Below, one piece after another: positions 33,010 to 44,310 of a DNA stretch of 64,000 bases. A model generated the notes under the pieces. The model saw nothing but the letters and a program-made list of their open reading frames with translations, searched no databases and was not told the origin of the DNA. The DNA comes from Micrasema longulum (taxonomy: Eukaryota; Arthropoda; Insecta; Trichoptera; Brachycentridae). The stretch covers positions 372,001-436,000 of the forward strand of contig JAGVSM010002894.1 in assembly GCA_022494885.1 (NCBI GenBank). The letters are read 5' to 3'. The stretch's first letter is position 1. Each line of letters begins with the position of its first letter. Position numbers and translations under genes: made by a program.

Positions 33010-33590
33010 TACATATTACAACAGAGATGAAGAACACTTTAGAGAAGGTAATATAGAAGTCTAGGCATCTACAGGGCTTATGACCTGGTTGAATTGGTGG
33101 GTTTAAGTAGGCACATTACACACTGTAACATTCACCAATCTGCCCGTATTTTAACATTTATATGCCTTTTATTATTTCATATGTTGATGTTCATGGTTCA
33201 TGTTCACGATTGATCTAATTGAATTATTTCAACTACGTACTAGGTAACGCCTGAAAATGGTGTTTTTTAAAATTTCTATACTTCTTCATGCACCAGGTGG
33301 ATTTACCAATCCTATCAAGTTCAAAATATTGTTGATTGTGTATATATTGTAGGTGAAATAATTCAATTAGATGAATCTCACCCGCATAAATAAAAGGTTT
33401 CAGCTCTTTAACTTCACAAACATCAACAGATGAAAGAATTTAAGGCATATAGATGTTCAAATATGGTGAATGTTACACAATGTGTAAAGCGGCCACTTAA
33501 ACCAGCCAATGACAGGTCATAAGCCCTGTAGATGCCTAGACTTCTATATTACCTTCTCTAAAATGTTCTTTATCTCTGTTGTAATATGTT
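33010..33590. mobile_element. foldback element, full-length copy with a longer centre
   Basis: ATTACAACAGAGATGAAGAACAC..GAAGTCTAGGCATCTACAGG on the left is inverted on the right as CCTGTAGATGCCTAGACTTC..TATCTCTGTTGTAATA. The outer sequence at 32935-33000 (CAACAATATTTTAAGTTTG) and at 33845-33890 also belongs to the family. Confidence 0.8.
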
Positions 33591-33599
33591 AATACTTAC

Positions 33600-34939
33600 T
33601 AATTATCCATTAGGAACAATGTAAGTAGGTTGTACACTTTAATCGAGAAGTAAACCAATCCTCTTTGACCGAAAGTCGTGTCCTCGTTTCTAACTTCACA
33701 ATATTTTTAATAAGTCTAAACGTTTACAGACAAGTACTGAATTTTGGAAAACATACGGTGAAGTGATCACCGAAAGCAACCAATAACATGTATAAAGCCA
33801 TGTAAATGCATGTACCACATTCCTTTCTATTTGTTATTATTATTTGTCTACAAAATTTTGGATATGCTCAAAATATTGTTGAATATATATTTTTTAATAA
33901 TTGCGTTCTTATACTTTAGTCAAGTACTTAAATTATAGAGCCACTCAGCTGTAGATAACCGTGAAAGAAAACGCACTGTGTTAGAGCGTCATTCGTTCAA
34001 TTTACGACAAGGAAGATATGAAATATTTATTGAAATGGACACGGAAGAAATGATGATCTTAATTATAACTAATGGATCATCTACCGAAATTTCTTGCAGG
34101 AACTGGATTTTATTTATAATACGGTATTTAGTTTTTACTAAAAATTATAAAGGGGCCGCTAGTTAATATCTCCTTCTAATGCGTGCTCCGGTCAAGTCCC
34201 TGTCTAGGGTAATCAGGCAAATCTCTGGATTTGCTCTTAGAGAATTATCTGGACATGATCGACGAAGAATAGTTTTTTTACTGATTAGTCATTTTATTTT
34301 TCTACGTACATACCTGCAATGGAATGTCGTTTCTTTGTTTTCGAAATTTTTCAATCTACCTGAATATTTTGTGTGGTTCTGGTAGCATTATTAATTATTA
34401 ATGACGTATTCACCTTTATTACATTTTGATCGCTCACTAAGTTGACTTTTTGTGAGTATATTTGATATATCTGAATAATATGTGTAGTTTTGGTAGGAAT
34501 ATTTTGAATCACAGATTCTTCTTAATTGCATCCCCCGAACAACAAAAAATACGTTTTGACACCCAAAGGGACAAAATTTCCAGGTGCCCGAATTAAGGCT
34601 CGAAGGACCAAATTTTCTAACATGTGTCTGCTAGTAATAAAAAAAAAATAAACAACACGGAATGATAAAATGGTTATAAGATGCTGTCAATATGCATCAA
34701 AATATAATTACATCAAATAAGTAGAGAGAGCAAAGAAACACGTTTTTATACGACATTTTAGTTCAAATATATTATGTTTTTGACATAAAACTCATCTACG
34801 AGACGTATTTTGTTTTTAGCATTTTACATATGTAATTTTTTTGAATTGATTTAAACATATACATTATGCATATATACATAGTTGTGACACTTTTTTTTTA
34901 ATTACTAAAATAATACATATATAAAGACTATATTTAAAC
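33600..34939. other. spacer between FLYWCH exons 5 and 6, left part
   Basis: A partial foldback remnant at 33780-33890 and otherwise no recognised repeat. Plus frames at 33978-34166 and 34179-34385 have no known domain. Confidence 0.4.
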
Positions 34940-35240
34940 GAATAGATAGATACTGTTTATCTCTGTTTAAATCACGTCTGAAGAAACATCTCCTTTCTTT
35001 TCCCTAATCTCTCCTCCTTTCCTTTTTCCTCTTTTCTCTTTTTTCCTTTTTCCCATTGAGTAATAGTTTTGATTTAAGGTAATTTATAAACAAATACGTT
35101 TATTTCTATTTTTATATATTTTTAACTTTTTAACCTTTTTTTTTCATTGAATATGTTCTGTAACTTGAATTATAAAAATAAAACTTTTATTTTATTGGTT
35201 GGTTGGAAGAAATTGCCATTTGGCAATAAGCCCGCCAATG
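34940..35240 (+). mobile_element. LINE 3' end, plus strand
   Basis: The plus strand reads LSLFKSRLKKHLLSFP then a stop at about 35007, matching the SLFTFKSRLK C-terminus of the 60501-61118 LINE. It is followed by a UTR with GGAAGAAATTGCCATTTGGCAATAAGCCCGCC, the same landmark in opposite orientation. Confidence 0.7.
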
Positions 35241-35939
35241 TTAAAATAACATTATGTACAAAAAGTTAAATAAATATATACATAGAAAAAAGTCGAGATT
35301 AAAAAGAAAAATCAAACAATGTTGTAAATTACAATAGTCAGCTCGACTTAAGATATATTTTTTTATTTATTAAAAATAATTTGTACAATGGAAAGTGTGA
35401 TTTGTAGGGGTACAAATAAAATACAATGGATGATTCAAGTATGTGAGGAATTGAAACTTAGAAACGACTCTTGCCTATGCACATACTCCCTCGCATAGTA
35501 AAGAGACTCCCGGACGAAATAAAAAATAGTGATATGAATAAAAACAAAGTAAAATTGGTTTTAAAAATATTTTTCTTAAATTCTAAGTTTAGTCTATAAA
35601 AAAAAAAAAAAATTATAAAAAATGGGGAAACCAAACAATTTAAAACAGTGTAAAAAAAAGTGTTTGTTTATTATTTTTTATATATTTCGTTTTCAATTTA
35701 TTATACTATGTTACAAAAATGTTTAAAGAGAGAAATCCCTGCAAAAAAACTGCTTCTGCAGTTTGGCGGAAATTTAAAAAAAAAAAATTGTTTTGAATTT
35801 AAAAAAGAAAAAGAAATAAAAAAAAAAAAAAAAAAAACTCACTAGAAATTCCACGATAAGTCACATTTAATGAAATTATTATAACAATTAGGCATGTCTA
35901 AATTATTGTAAACATGTTCTGAATCTAACCTTCCGGAAA
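35241..35939. other. AT-rich spacer with A-tracts
   Basis: A-runs at 35600-35612 and 35818-35838; no gene recognised. Confidence 0.4.
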
Positions 35940-36115
35940 TCGAATAAAGATTGGGAAAGTTTTCGAGAAGGAAACAAAGAAAAAATGGGTGATTTATCTA
36001 TCAATTGTTATGTGTATGCTGATGATGCCGTGCTTCTTGCTAGCAGCAAAGCCCTGCAATTATTGAAAACAAAAGTCTACTATGTACTATGTATGCAAGA
36101 AAAGCTCGAGATTAG
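35940..36115 (+). pseudogene. LINE reverse transcriptase remnant (YADD block)
   Basis: YVYADDAVLLASSKALQLL on the plus strand is the catalytic loop of a non-LTR reverse transcriptase. Nothing else of the domain remains in frame. Confidence 0.65.
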
Positions 36116-36224
36116 CAATTGGCAAAAGTTGACAAATCTGCTTTCCTTCCATACTTTCACTTTTATTCGCTTTTTATGTAACTTGATATTTTTATGTTTT
36201 TTATTAGGTATTTTTTAAATTAGT

Positions 36225-36610
36225 ATGTATGTCATTGTGGTATTCCCGATAGCGAAAATGTGGACGCGTTAGCCAAGGAGGCGGTCCATTCCGGGATCCT
36301 GCCTTTTGTAAATTTCTACCACTAGGTGATCTACTCGTTACGATGAAGGAGAAGAAACTACGTATATGGCAGAAACATTGGGAAGCCTCCTCCCGAGCTA
36401 AGGGTCAACATTTTTCCCATCTTAAACTTAACGTTACGGAAAAACCTTGGTTCTCTAAAATGATTCTGAACAAGTTCGAGACTGCTCTATATGTCGAATG
36501 TGCATAGGATACCGCTGCAATGGCTCTCACTTGTCCAGAATGCATATTCGGGATTCTGCCATGTGTGAATAAGGAATATACAAACCACATTTTTTTTGTA
36601 TGCCCAATAA
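36225..36610 (+). pseudogene. LINE RNase H and C-terminal fragment
   Basis: Around 36230 the plus strand reads HCGIPDSENVDALAKEAV, the last RNase H motif of LINEs carrying that domain (I/R1/Jockey-type). A frameshift and stop follow, then a C--CI-G-LPC and T-HI-F-CP region that resembles the cysteine-containing tail. Confidence 0.7.
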
Positions 36611-37125
36611 ACTATTGTTATCCCGAATTCCTATCAAACCTTTTCAATATCAACACAAATTTTCTAAATGCTCGAACATCGTAACTTTTTATATACTTAC
36701 TTCATTTCGTTACCAACACCATCATGATTTTCGAACTTTTTAACGTACATATAAGAAAGTCTTGATTTTATACGGATTTTATTTCTAGCAAGTTGGAACA
36801 TGAATATAAAAGCCCAGTCGTGTATTTATTGTGAATAACCATATAAAAAATGATAAAATATTTTTTTATTTAAAAGTCAATGTATTATTATATCAAATAA
36901 TTTAAAATGTTTATAAAATATGTGTTAAAACCATGTAAAAATTACAGGTGATTACAATTAATCAGTCATACTAAAGTAACGAAACACAGAAATAAACTAA
37001 AAAGCATGTTTAATTTAAAACTTAATTTATTGTTTAAATAATTAATTTTCGATACATTTAAAATGACTAGCATAATTTGAAATTTGACTAGATTAAATAT
37101 TGATAAACAGATATTATTTAGGTCA

Positions 37126-37560
37126 TTAAAATGGTAGTCTAAAAAATATAGTGCGAATCTCCACTCCAAGGTGGGTTGTGACTACAACTCCTATCATTGC
37201 ATTCTTTCGTTGGAGTAGGGAGAGGGGATGGGCTGCCACACACGACATGCATTCCGGGCTTCTCATAAATTTTCTTCGATTGTTTCTGCTTTTGACATGA
37301 CCAGACTTAAGATTTTGGTTGATCTTAACATGCCACCCTTTTCTTGGTCGTCTTCGCCCTACGTTAGATTCGTTCCACAAGACCAAACCATATAAGTGAA
37401 CCTGTTTCTATCTTATCAATAATCTGTCTCAGATTTGCACTCTCGTCTGATTTCATTATTTTTAACCTACACAGATCGCATTTCAATCGCGTTCACTCTT
37501 CTTTCATTATTCCTCTGCCAGTTTCATGTTCTTCTTCCATACGCAGGTGTCTAGCTTCGG
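37126..37560 (-). pseudogene. RTE-like LINE 3' end
   Basis: The minus strand has GRRRPRKGWHVKINQNLKSG and further upstream (higher coordinates) blocks for the MRSLRR and KTG regions, degraded by frameshifts. Same family as 29700 and 21195. Confidence 0.7.
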
Positions 37561-39388
37561 TTGACATGTTTATACTGTACTTACTGCGCTGTTTATTTTT
37601 TTGCCTGCATTTAATTTTCTATTAACATATTTTTCTATTCTTCCATTTCTTAAAACACGCTTTCCGGATACAGAAATTCTTCAACTTGCCCAAGACATTC
37701 TAGAAGGTAGGTTGTTCAATTCATATATTGTGTAATTGCAAATGTGTATTACTGCATGTCTTCACATTTTAATTCCTTGTTTTGTGGTATCCATTATAGC
37801 CTGAACCATATCTATGTATATGTATAATATGTACCTATCTGACTTCACGTAGAAAGTTTAACCTATCGAGATCTAAACTGGATGCATGTGCATGTACGTG
37901 CTCATGTAGGTATATTTACGAATGCATTACGAGTTCCCCGACTCTTTTCAACTTTCTAGCAAGTTGGGGTACGCTTACGTACAGGCATGGTTTTCACTAT
38001 ACTAGACTAAAAACAATATAAACTGTACACTGGACTGGGTAGAATATTAATTGTAAATGGGTAGAAAGTTGCAAAGAAAAGAGGAAGAAGAAGACAAAAA
38101 GAGTCTTTCGGAATGTTATATGTGGATGCAAGCAAATGTTTAACAGGTGAAAGATAACAAAATTAAAAATATTTGTTGCGTACCCAAGTTTAGAATTAAA
38201 ATGCATGCGGACTCGGAAGAAAATGACCCTTAAATTTACAAAGAAGAATTGTGCATAGATACTGTTTATTGTTTCGACGAGTGTTTTGTTTAAAAATATT
38301 AACTTAGTCCTAACATTGAAAACATAAATACTATTTTATTCCTCTATCTTCTCGTGCCGCTCCTATCGGAGGTTGGCGACCATAATTTGGAACTCCTCTC
38401 GATCCTGGGTCGTTCAGTAACTCAATCACAAATAACTATCGACGAGCTTAAAAACATGCTTAGCATTTGAGCGATCCCAATGAACAATAATGAACATGCT
38501 TAAGTTATCGCAATCGTAAGTCAATGCGTGTGTAATCTCTAAGTCAACGCTCGTGTTGGTTTGTTTTTTGTTTTCCTCGTAAATAAATACAGTTCATTGG
38601 CAAAAAATCGGCGTTTACTATAAAAAATCATACAATATTTTGCATTTGCAAAGTAGAAAAGAGTATCTGATACAAAAAAGTGAAAATTAAATTACAATTA
38701 CTATGGCGAATGCTTTTCTTGACATTTGGCATGCCAACCGCCGGCTAAATGCAATGAATAGCGTGATAAATAATAAATGAATATATTAAAATAGCATTTT
38801 ATATTATAAATAATGGGAATATTTCCCATATTTACATCGGTGAAATTCAAATATGTGATTGAGCAGCAGGATTGTACATCGCAAAACGTAAATATTTTGA
38901 CATTTAATATTAGGTGTTCACGGTTGTTTTATTGTGATCGCGAATACGACAAACAACCATGGTGAGAAATTGTTATCACGTCGCTTTTTAGCACGTCGAT
39001 GGTTATTTGTGATTGAGCTACTGATGAGCATTACTGCATATGGTATTCCAAACAACTGCCGAAGATTCCAGAGCTATGATATTATATTACGTCCCATATC
39101 CCGTCCTAACCCTTTATCTTCGCTTCAACTATGAGCTGTAGAAGGAAATATTTTTAAAGTATGCGGTCTTTTGTCCTTCGACAGCGGTTAACAGTTCACT
39201 ATCGTTTTAAATTATATTTAGTATCCTTTTGTTGGAACACTCTTTCAGCCCCTAAGGTACACAGCATTCTCTTGTACAACCACATTTCAAATGCCTCAAT
39301 TTTATTTATACAATACAACCTACCGAATCTACTTAGATAAATAATGAGGAGAAAAAACACGTTGCATTATTACAATTAAAAAGTATTT
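37561..39388. other. spacer upstream of the LINE and downstream of FLYWCH exon 6
   Basis: No gene is recognised. The patch 38340-38440 (GCCGCTCCTATCGGAGGTTGGCGACC) looks like a fragment of another dispersed repeat; family unknown. Confidence 0.35.
39302..39307 (-). terminator. poly(A) signal of FLYWCH exon 6
   Basis: AATAAA on the minus strand, about 82 nt after the exon 6 stop. Confidence 0.45.
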
Positions 39389-39573
39389 TCAGTGACTATG
39401 ATCAAGATTAAGGTTAGTTACTATTGAGTTTACAGTCCACGCAAAAGCCCGACAGCCATTTCCTCTGGAACATTGCCAACGAACCTTAGATGAGTAAGAG
39501 TACTGCTTGGAAAATGTATGACCGTTCATCACTAGCAGTGGATTGCCTTTGGCGGACAAAACGTATTGCAAAC
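39389..39573 (-). CDS. FLYWCH terminal exon 6 (mod(mdg4)-like)
   Basis: The acceptor TTTTTTCTCTCTGTAG is followed by GT and 60 codons to TGA. The peptide opens LQYVLSAKGNPLLVMNGHTF, the most canonical FLYWCH start in the array, then RWQC at 31-34, Cys40 and DHSH at the very end (His58, His60). The Cys-Cys spacing is five residues, shorter than the six or seven of the others. The junction codon with a G donor is GGT (Gly). The stop directly follows the final ligand. The 101-residue minus frame starting at 39694 includes intron sequence and is not the true product. Confidence 0.8.
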
Positions 39574-39599
39574 CTACAGAGAGAAAAAACAAATCAGTT

Positions 39600-40295
39600 T
39601 TTGGGAGATTGATGATCTTGATGAGCAGGCGCGAATGAAATTTGCTAAAATAAAATACATATAATAATAAAATACAATAACCAAAGCGCAACATGTTAAG
39701 AAAGTATTCCTAGCTCTTGATTTCTAAGCATATTTTTTTAAAAAATATTTTAAATCTGTAATACTGCACACACTAACCTATTCTTATGTGTGTATACATG
39801 CACGTAATTTATAAATTGTTTATCTCATGTCTTAATGTGAAGTTTGAATTCTGTTTTTTTTTTTTCTAATGTTTTTTATTGCCTTATTTTTTATTATGAA
39901 TTTAATTTTTTACTTCGCCTTCTTTCTAAATCGTAGTCTGATTTTTTCCTTTCTCTGGTATTATTATGGTGTTTAAGTTGACATTGGTTATTTTATTTTC
40001 AAAATTCGGTGTTTTGTTTAGAATTCATAATTTTATACACAAATATAATGCCTTGAAACAGGAAGAAAAGTATGCAGACTTCACAATATAATTTCGAAAA
40101 AACTATTTTCAACAAATTAAGTAGATAAAGAAAAAGTTATGTTTGCTAACAAACCATTATTATAATAATTCAGATTAAAATAAAACAAGCACTTATTTTT
40201 TTCAATATTTAAATTAGTGGTAAAAAAAAGAGTTAAAAAAAATAAAAAATAATTATAATTAACAACAACTAAGTCAGTGCTTTAAGAATAAATTA
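39600..40295. other. spacer upstream of FLYWCH exon 6
   Basis: AT-rich with long T- and A-runs; nothing recognised. Confidence 0.4.
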
Positions 40296-40566
40296 TCATC
40301 ATCATCATTCCCTTTCCGCACGTAATGTTGCATAGGGCATTGCATTAGTACACCAATCGCAGCGTATCTTGATTATTTTTTTGTTACATGAAGATAAGAT
40401 GATCAGTCTTACGTTTCAGGTGACTATGACAGGTCCAGAGACTATGAAATATTCTGGTGTGAAAACAACCTTTAAAATAAATATTTTACATTAATCATTT
40501 CGGGAATCGAACCCGAGATCTTTTGCTTGGTAGGCAAACGCGCTGTACATTACACCACGAGGCCGA
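40296..40566 (-). mobile_element. tRNA-derived SINE, family A, well preserved
   Basis: TCATCATCATCATTCCCTTTCCGC..CAATCGCAGCGTATCTTG..GTCCAGAGACTATGAAATATTC..GGGAATCGAACCCGAGATC..CACCACGAGGCCG: complete from 3' tail to tRNA-like head. Confidence 0.85.
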
Positions 40567-40934
40567 CGATAAACATCAATTATATATTATTATTATTAAA
40601 TACACATTAAACATTCACTTTACCCTTGTGTATCTATTTTTCAAACAAAAAGATCCTTAAAGCTATTTTTGTAGTTAATTTGTCTAAATTTTCATAGTTT
40701 GAGAGAAATAATATGCTGCTACAGTAGTTGAAGTGTGTTTCAATAACCGTACTGTAAATAATTTTGCATGAATCAACGATTTGTTAAAATTCTTTCCAAT
40801 GTTTTTTTTGCAATCGTTTTCATTACCAGTGTTTCGATGCTTGTGATTCGAAGAAAAAAATTGTGACGATAATCAAGCACAACTCGGTACCTGCTTTTAA
40901 TATTTTATTTTGTTCAAATAAGTCAAAAACAAAA

Positions 40935-41005
40935 AATTGAGTTGAACCGGGTTTTGCTCCGGTGGTAGTGTTGTGATCCGAGGTTCGAACCCCGATCTAC
41001 ATTTT
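40935..41005 (+). repeat. tRNA-like sequence with B box
   Basis: CCGGTGGTAGTG and GAGGTTCGAACCCCGATC resemble A and B boxes. Ends do not form an acceptor stem that I can see, so a SINE head or tRNA relic is more likely than a gene. Confidence 0.4.
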
Positions 41006-41114
41006 TCACATGTTGTTTACGACTAAAAAAATAGTTTCAAAATTTAAATATTTTGGTAAATCATCAGTTCCATAATTTTTTTCCTCCCTTTTTTCATCGT
41101 TTCAGAGAATTGCC

Positions 41115-41220
41115 ATTCGGAGCGCTCTCTAGAGGGTAGAAAAAAAAAATGCTAGCGCGTTATTAACGTTTAAATTACGTGCTAGCAGCGGTTTATCTAC
41201 CCCCGAAAGAGCGTTCAGAA
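41115..41220. repeat. small palindromic element
   Basis: GAGCGCTCTCTAGAGGGTAG and CTACCCCCGAAAGAGCGTTC pair, with GCTAGCGCGTTATTAACG / ACGTGCTAGC inside. Probably a small MITE. Confidence 0.55.
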
Positions 41221-41372
41221 TCGCAGCGCAGGTCGATAGAAAAAATTAATATGGTAAAATAAAATGTCTAAAAATTATCTACTCAGCTTGTACATATTTA
41301 AGTTCCACTAATTCTATAAAAACTGAAAGTAAAAAATTAAGGAAAATACAGTGATGTTTTTTGTTATAACAA

Positions 41373-41378
41373 TTTATT
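41373..41378 (-). terminator. poly(A) signal of FLYWCH exon 7
   Basis: AATAAA on the minus strand, about 164 nt after the stop. Confidence 0.4.
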
Positions 41379-41541
41379 CAAACTCATATTTTTACAAAAC
41401 ACAATGATCATTTTTACATAATTTGTGAAAAAGTATTAACACATTGTTGTCACATAAATACTGTACATGAAATTAAAAATAATTGTTACAGTTATAAATC
41501 TTGTATTCACCGTAGTTTCGACGCATTGTTAACTATTAATG

Positions 41542-41741
41542 TTAAGACTCGTGATTGTGTTCACCTCTTACACTAACTATTGTGTTTTCAAATGTATATA
41601 TGGAGGCTTTACATTTTACCTTCTGATTGAGGTTGCATCGCCAGCGTTTTTTTATTTTCTCCCTGTATCTGTGCTCAATAATGAACTTATGTGCCTTATA
41701 TACGAGGTAAGTGGCCCCATACTTTCCGGTAACGAACTCAG
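41542..41741 (-). CDS. FLYWCH terminal exon 7 (mod(mdg4)-like), no start codon
   Basis: The acceptor TTGTAATATTTTAG is followed by CT and 65 codons to TAA. The peptide opens EFVTGKYGATYLVYKAHKFI, has KKRWRC at 30-35, Cys43 and GEHNHES at the end (His61, His63). It contains no Met, so an ATG-to-stop search misses it. It is a close relative of exon 8, 2.2 kb upstream: both share GATYL-Y, IIEHRYREK, KKRWRC, KCKAS, and SVRG-HNH. The pair is a recent tandem duplication. The junction codon with a G donor is GCT (Ala). Confidence 0.85.
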
Positions 41742-41879
41742 CTAAAATATTACAATAACAAAGTTATATAAAACATTCAAGTTTGTTATTGAAAATTCTT
41801 GGTGCAAGTTCACTGTTATTTGTTATGGAGAGTATCACTCTTATTTTATTTCTATAATAAATAACAAAATAGGGTTAGT

Positions 41880-42260
41880 ATAAAATTAAGTTTTGATTTT
41901 CGCAGTTGCGCGTTGTCTATCTTTTCGCCTCATATATTGCGCCTCCATATTGTCTTTCAAGCAGTCAGATATTGCTGCTGCTTTATTAGTTTTCTCCCTA
42001 ACTTCATCGCGGGGATCACCATGGCCATATATCTCAACACCCAGATAATTCAATTGCCTCACCTGCTCCACCGGCCTATCTTCGATCACCAGCTTGCATC
42101 TCCTATGATGTTTTAAGATCATTAGGCTCCTGGCGTAATTAATTAAGATGATCATGTTGCACTTATTCACTGCTTTGCGAGTCATTCTCAGACTCAGCCA
42201 TAATTGCAGCATCGTCAGAGTAGCAAATGGTACTAGTATTACTGTTGCCAATCCTATATA
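41880..42260 (-). pseudogene. RTE-like LINE fragment just downstream of exon 8 intron
   Basis: The minus frame has KCNMIILINYARSL, LVIEDRPVEQVRQLNYLGVE and DEVREKTNKAAAISDCL, the region after the reverse transcriptase catalytic core (FKYLG-type block). It is the same family as the split copy at 49310-50510, which has VEQVMSFKY and VREQTNKASAISG. Confidence 0.8.
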
Positions 42261-43828
42261 CTATCTCCAAATGTGTTACCTCCAATACGATCCCTGTCCG
42301 TTATCAAGTTCAATGGACGCAGGTGATCCCTTTGTCTAATTTCGCTTACTGTGAGAATTTCTTTTGATAGTTCCCTATCTATTTTTAAAAAGTCTTATTT
42401 TGAAAATTTTAGTCAATGAGTTCACATATACTCGTATTAACAGTGTTGCGTTCATGCCGAAACATTGACTATCGAAATTGCTTCCCTTTCATAAAATATT
42501 CTTAAGCTCAGACGTACGAGTAACATGGGCAATTGAATAAGTAAACTACACTTAGATTGAATTTCAGTTTCATAGCACCATTAACTATAAGAAAAACAAT
42601 TTCGTCAGATATAAATAAAAATAACAATTGTAAAATAAATTATTTATAAACGATTAGTAGACTAAGTATAGTTTTGAACAACACCAAAAACTGACGGTGT
42701 TTCCACGATAGAGAAGCAAATTACGAGTGGTAACCTTTCAGACGTTTTAAAAAACGGAAAAACTACACCATTCTAAAAAAAACGAGATTTAACACAGTTC
42801 TAAATAAACAGCGTTCTAAAAAACCCCGTTTATTATATTTAATTATACTGGGAGTTTTTTTACGTTCTTGGGTCATTCATCCATACTCAATACCATAAAA
42901 AATCACTATCAAAATTTACATATAGTAAAGAGAAACTTAATCAGCTCACCATATATTTTTAATCCCGTGGCGGCACGCTATTACTTTTTGATAATATTTC
43001 ATGACTTGCAGCTCATAAACGCAGATGCCTGAAGACGAATTCAATATTTTAAGAAGGGGTTTATTTTATTTTACATGACAACACATTTTGCTCAATTTAA
43101 TGTTTTGAAAATAAAATGTATGGTTTAAGATGATGAAAGTTTAAGTTTTTCATTTATTTAAAACAATATCGATCATTTAGCGTGGGTAATTTATTATAAA
43201 TGTCAAATAAATTTCAGCGTTTAAACACCAAATGCGTATTGTAAATTGTAGCGCATACAGTGCAGATAAAAAACATAATTATATGTAGGAATAAATCAAA
43301 TGATATTTTGTGAATTTAAAGGTCTTTATTTGCAATTGATACAAGTTTTAACCTAAAAGATAGTACTGTTATTCCATAAAATAAGGTTCCTATAAAATGT
43401 ATTAAATAATAATTAAAAAAAACTAATTATAAAATAAGTAGTTTTCTGTTTCTTAATTAACAAATATTGTGCAACGAAAAAAACTTGTATTCATTATTTT
43501 TTTAAATAAATATTTTTATTTATTTATAATATACTTAGACTATCAAGCGAATGAATACATTGAAGCGCTTTTAGTCCATCACAATCAGGGACGACCCATC
43601 TCCGTTAACTTGCTTGGACTCACTAGAAAATGCGTGTTGAGTCAGGATACTTTTAAACGTTCGATGAATTAAGTTCACTTGATGAGATAAACAGGGCGCC
43701 AAAATTTTTTTTTACTTACTTGAATTGAGTGCTTAAAAAAACCGGTGATTTCTAACATTTTTTTTTGTGTTTTGGAAACGGTAGCTTTTACTGCTACTCT
43801 TATAAAAAACCGAAATGCCCATCGCTAA
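42261..43828. other. spacer between FLYWCH exons 7 and 8
   Basis: AT-rich. A plus frame at 43469-43672 has no recognisable domain. No RNA gene seen. Confidence 0.4.
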
Positions 43829-43834
43829 TTTATT
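43829..43834 (-). terminator. poly(A) signal of FLYWCH exon 8
   Basis: AATAAA on the minus strand, about 128 nt after the stop. Confidence 0.4.
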
Positions 43835-43961
43835 TTCATATTGTTTATAAAATATATTGTTCATAATAACATTCTACACAAATAAATATTTACCTATATT
43901 ATTAATAAATAGTACCCATGCTGTGCATGATATTTGAAATTTGTAATTATTTAAACGAAGA

Positions 43962-44194
43962 TTAATTATAGAAAGTAAGGCGTTCATTATTTAAGTCAGA
44001 GTCGTGATTGTGTGAACCCCTGACACTAATTATACTGTTTTGGAATGTATGTAAAGAAGCTTTACATTTTTCCTTCAGATATAGTTTGCATCGCCAACGT
44101 TTTTTCGGTTTTTCCCTATATCTGTGTTCAATGATGTATAAATTTCTCTCATAGATGAGGTAGGTGGCTCCAAACCTGCCTGTTATATACTTGG
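43962..44194 (-). CDS. FLYWCH terminal exon 8 (mod(mdg4)-like), no start codon
   Basis: The acceptor TTGTAATTTTCAG is followed by CC and 76 codons to TAA. The finger opens KYITGRFGATYLIYERNLYI, has KKRWRC, KCKAS and SHNHDS; ligands are Cys35, Cys43, His61 and His63. Unlike its duplicate exon 7, it carries an extra tail after the HNH (DLNNERLTFYN), apparently because the exon 7 stop position is read through here. No Met occurs in it. The junction codon with a G donor is GCC (Ala). Confidence 0.85.
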
Positions 44195-44249
44195 CTGAAA
44201 ATTACAATAATTAAATTAATTAGATAGAATAAAATTCCAAAAAAATAGG

Positions 44250-44310
44250 ATGGGTAACTAGACAAATACATTTACGGAGCTTATGAACTGTCATTAGCTG
44301 GTACAGCCCC
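44250..44310. repeat. foldback-family fragment
   Basis: ACTAGACAAATACATTTACGGAGCTTATGAACTGTCATTAGCTGG matches the GGCATTTACAGGGCTTATGACCTGTCATTGGCTGG core. Confidence 0.55.

Noticed and set aside
43469..43672. 67-residue plus frame (LDYQANEYIEALL)
   Set aside because: No recognisable domain, in AT-rich spacer, and no splice or promoter evidence.
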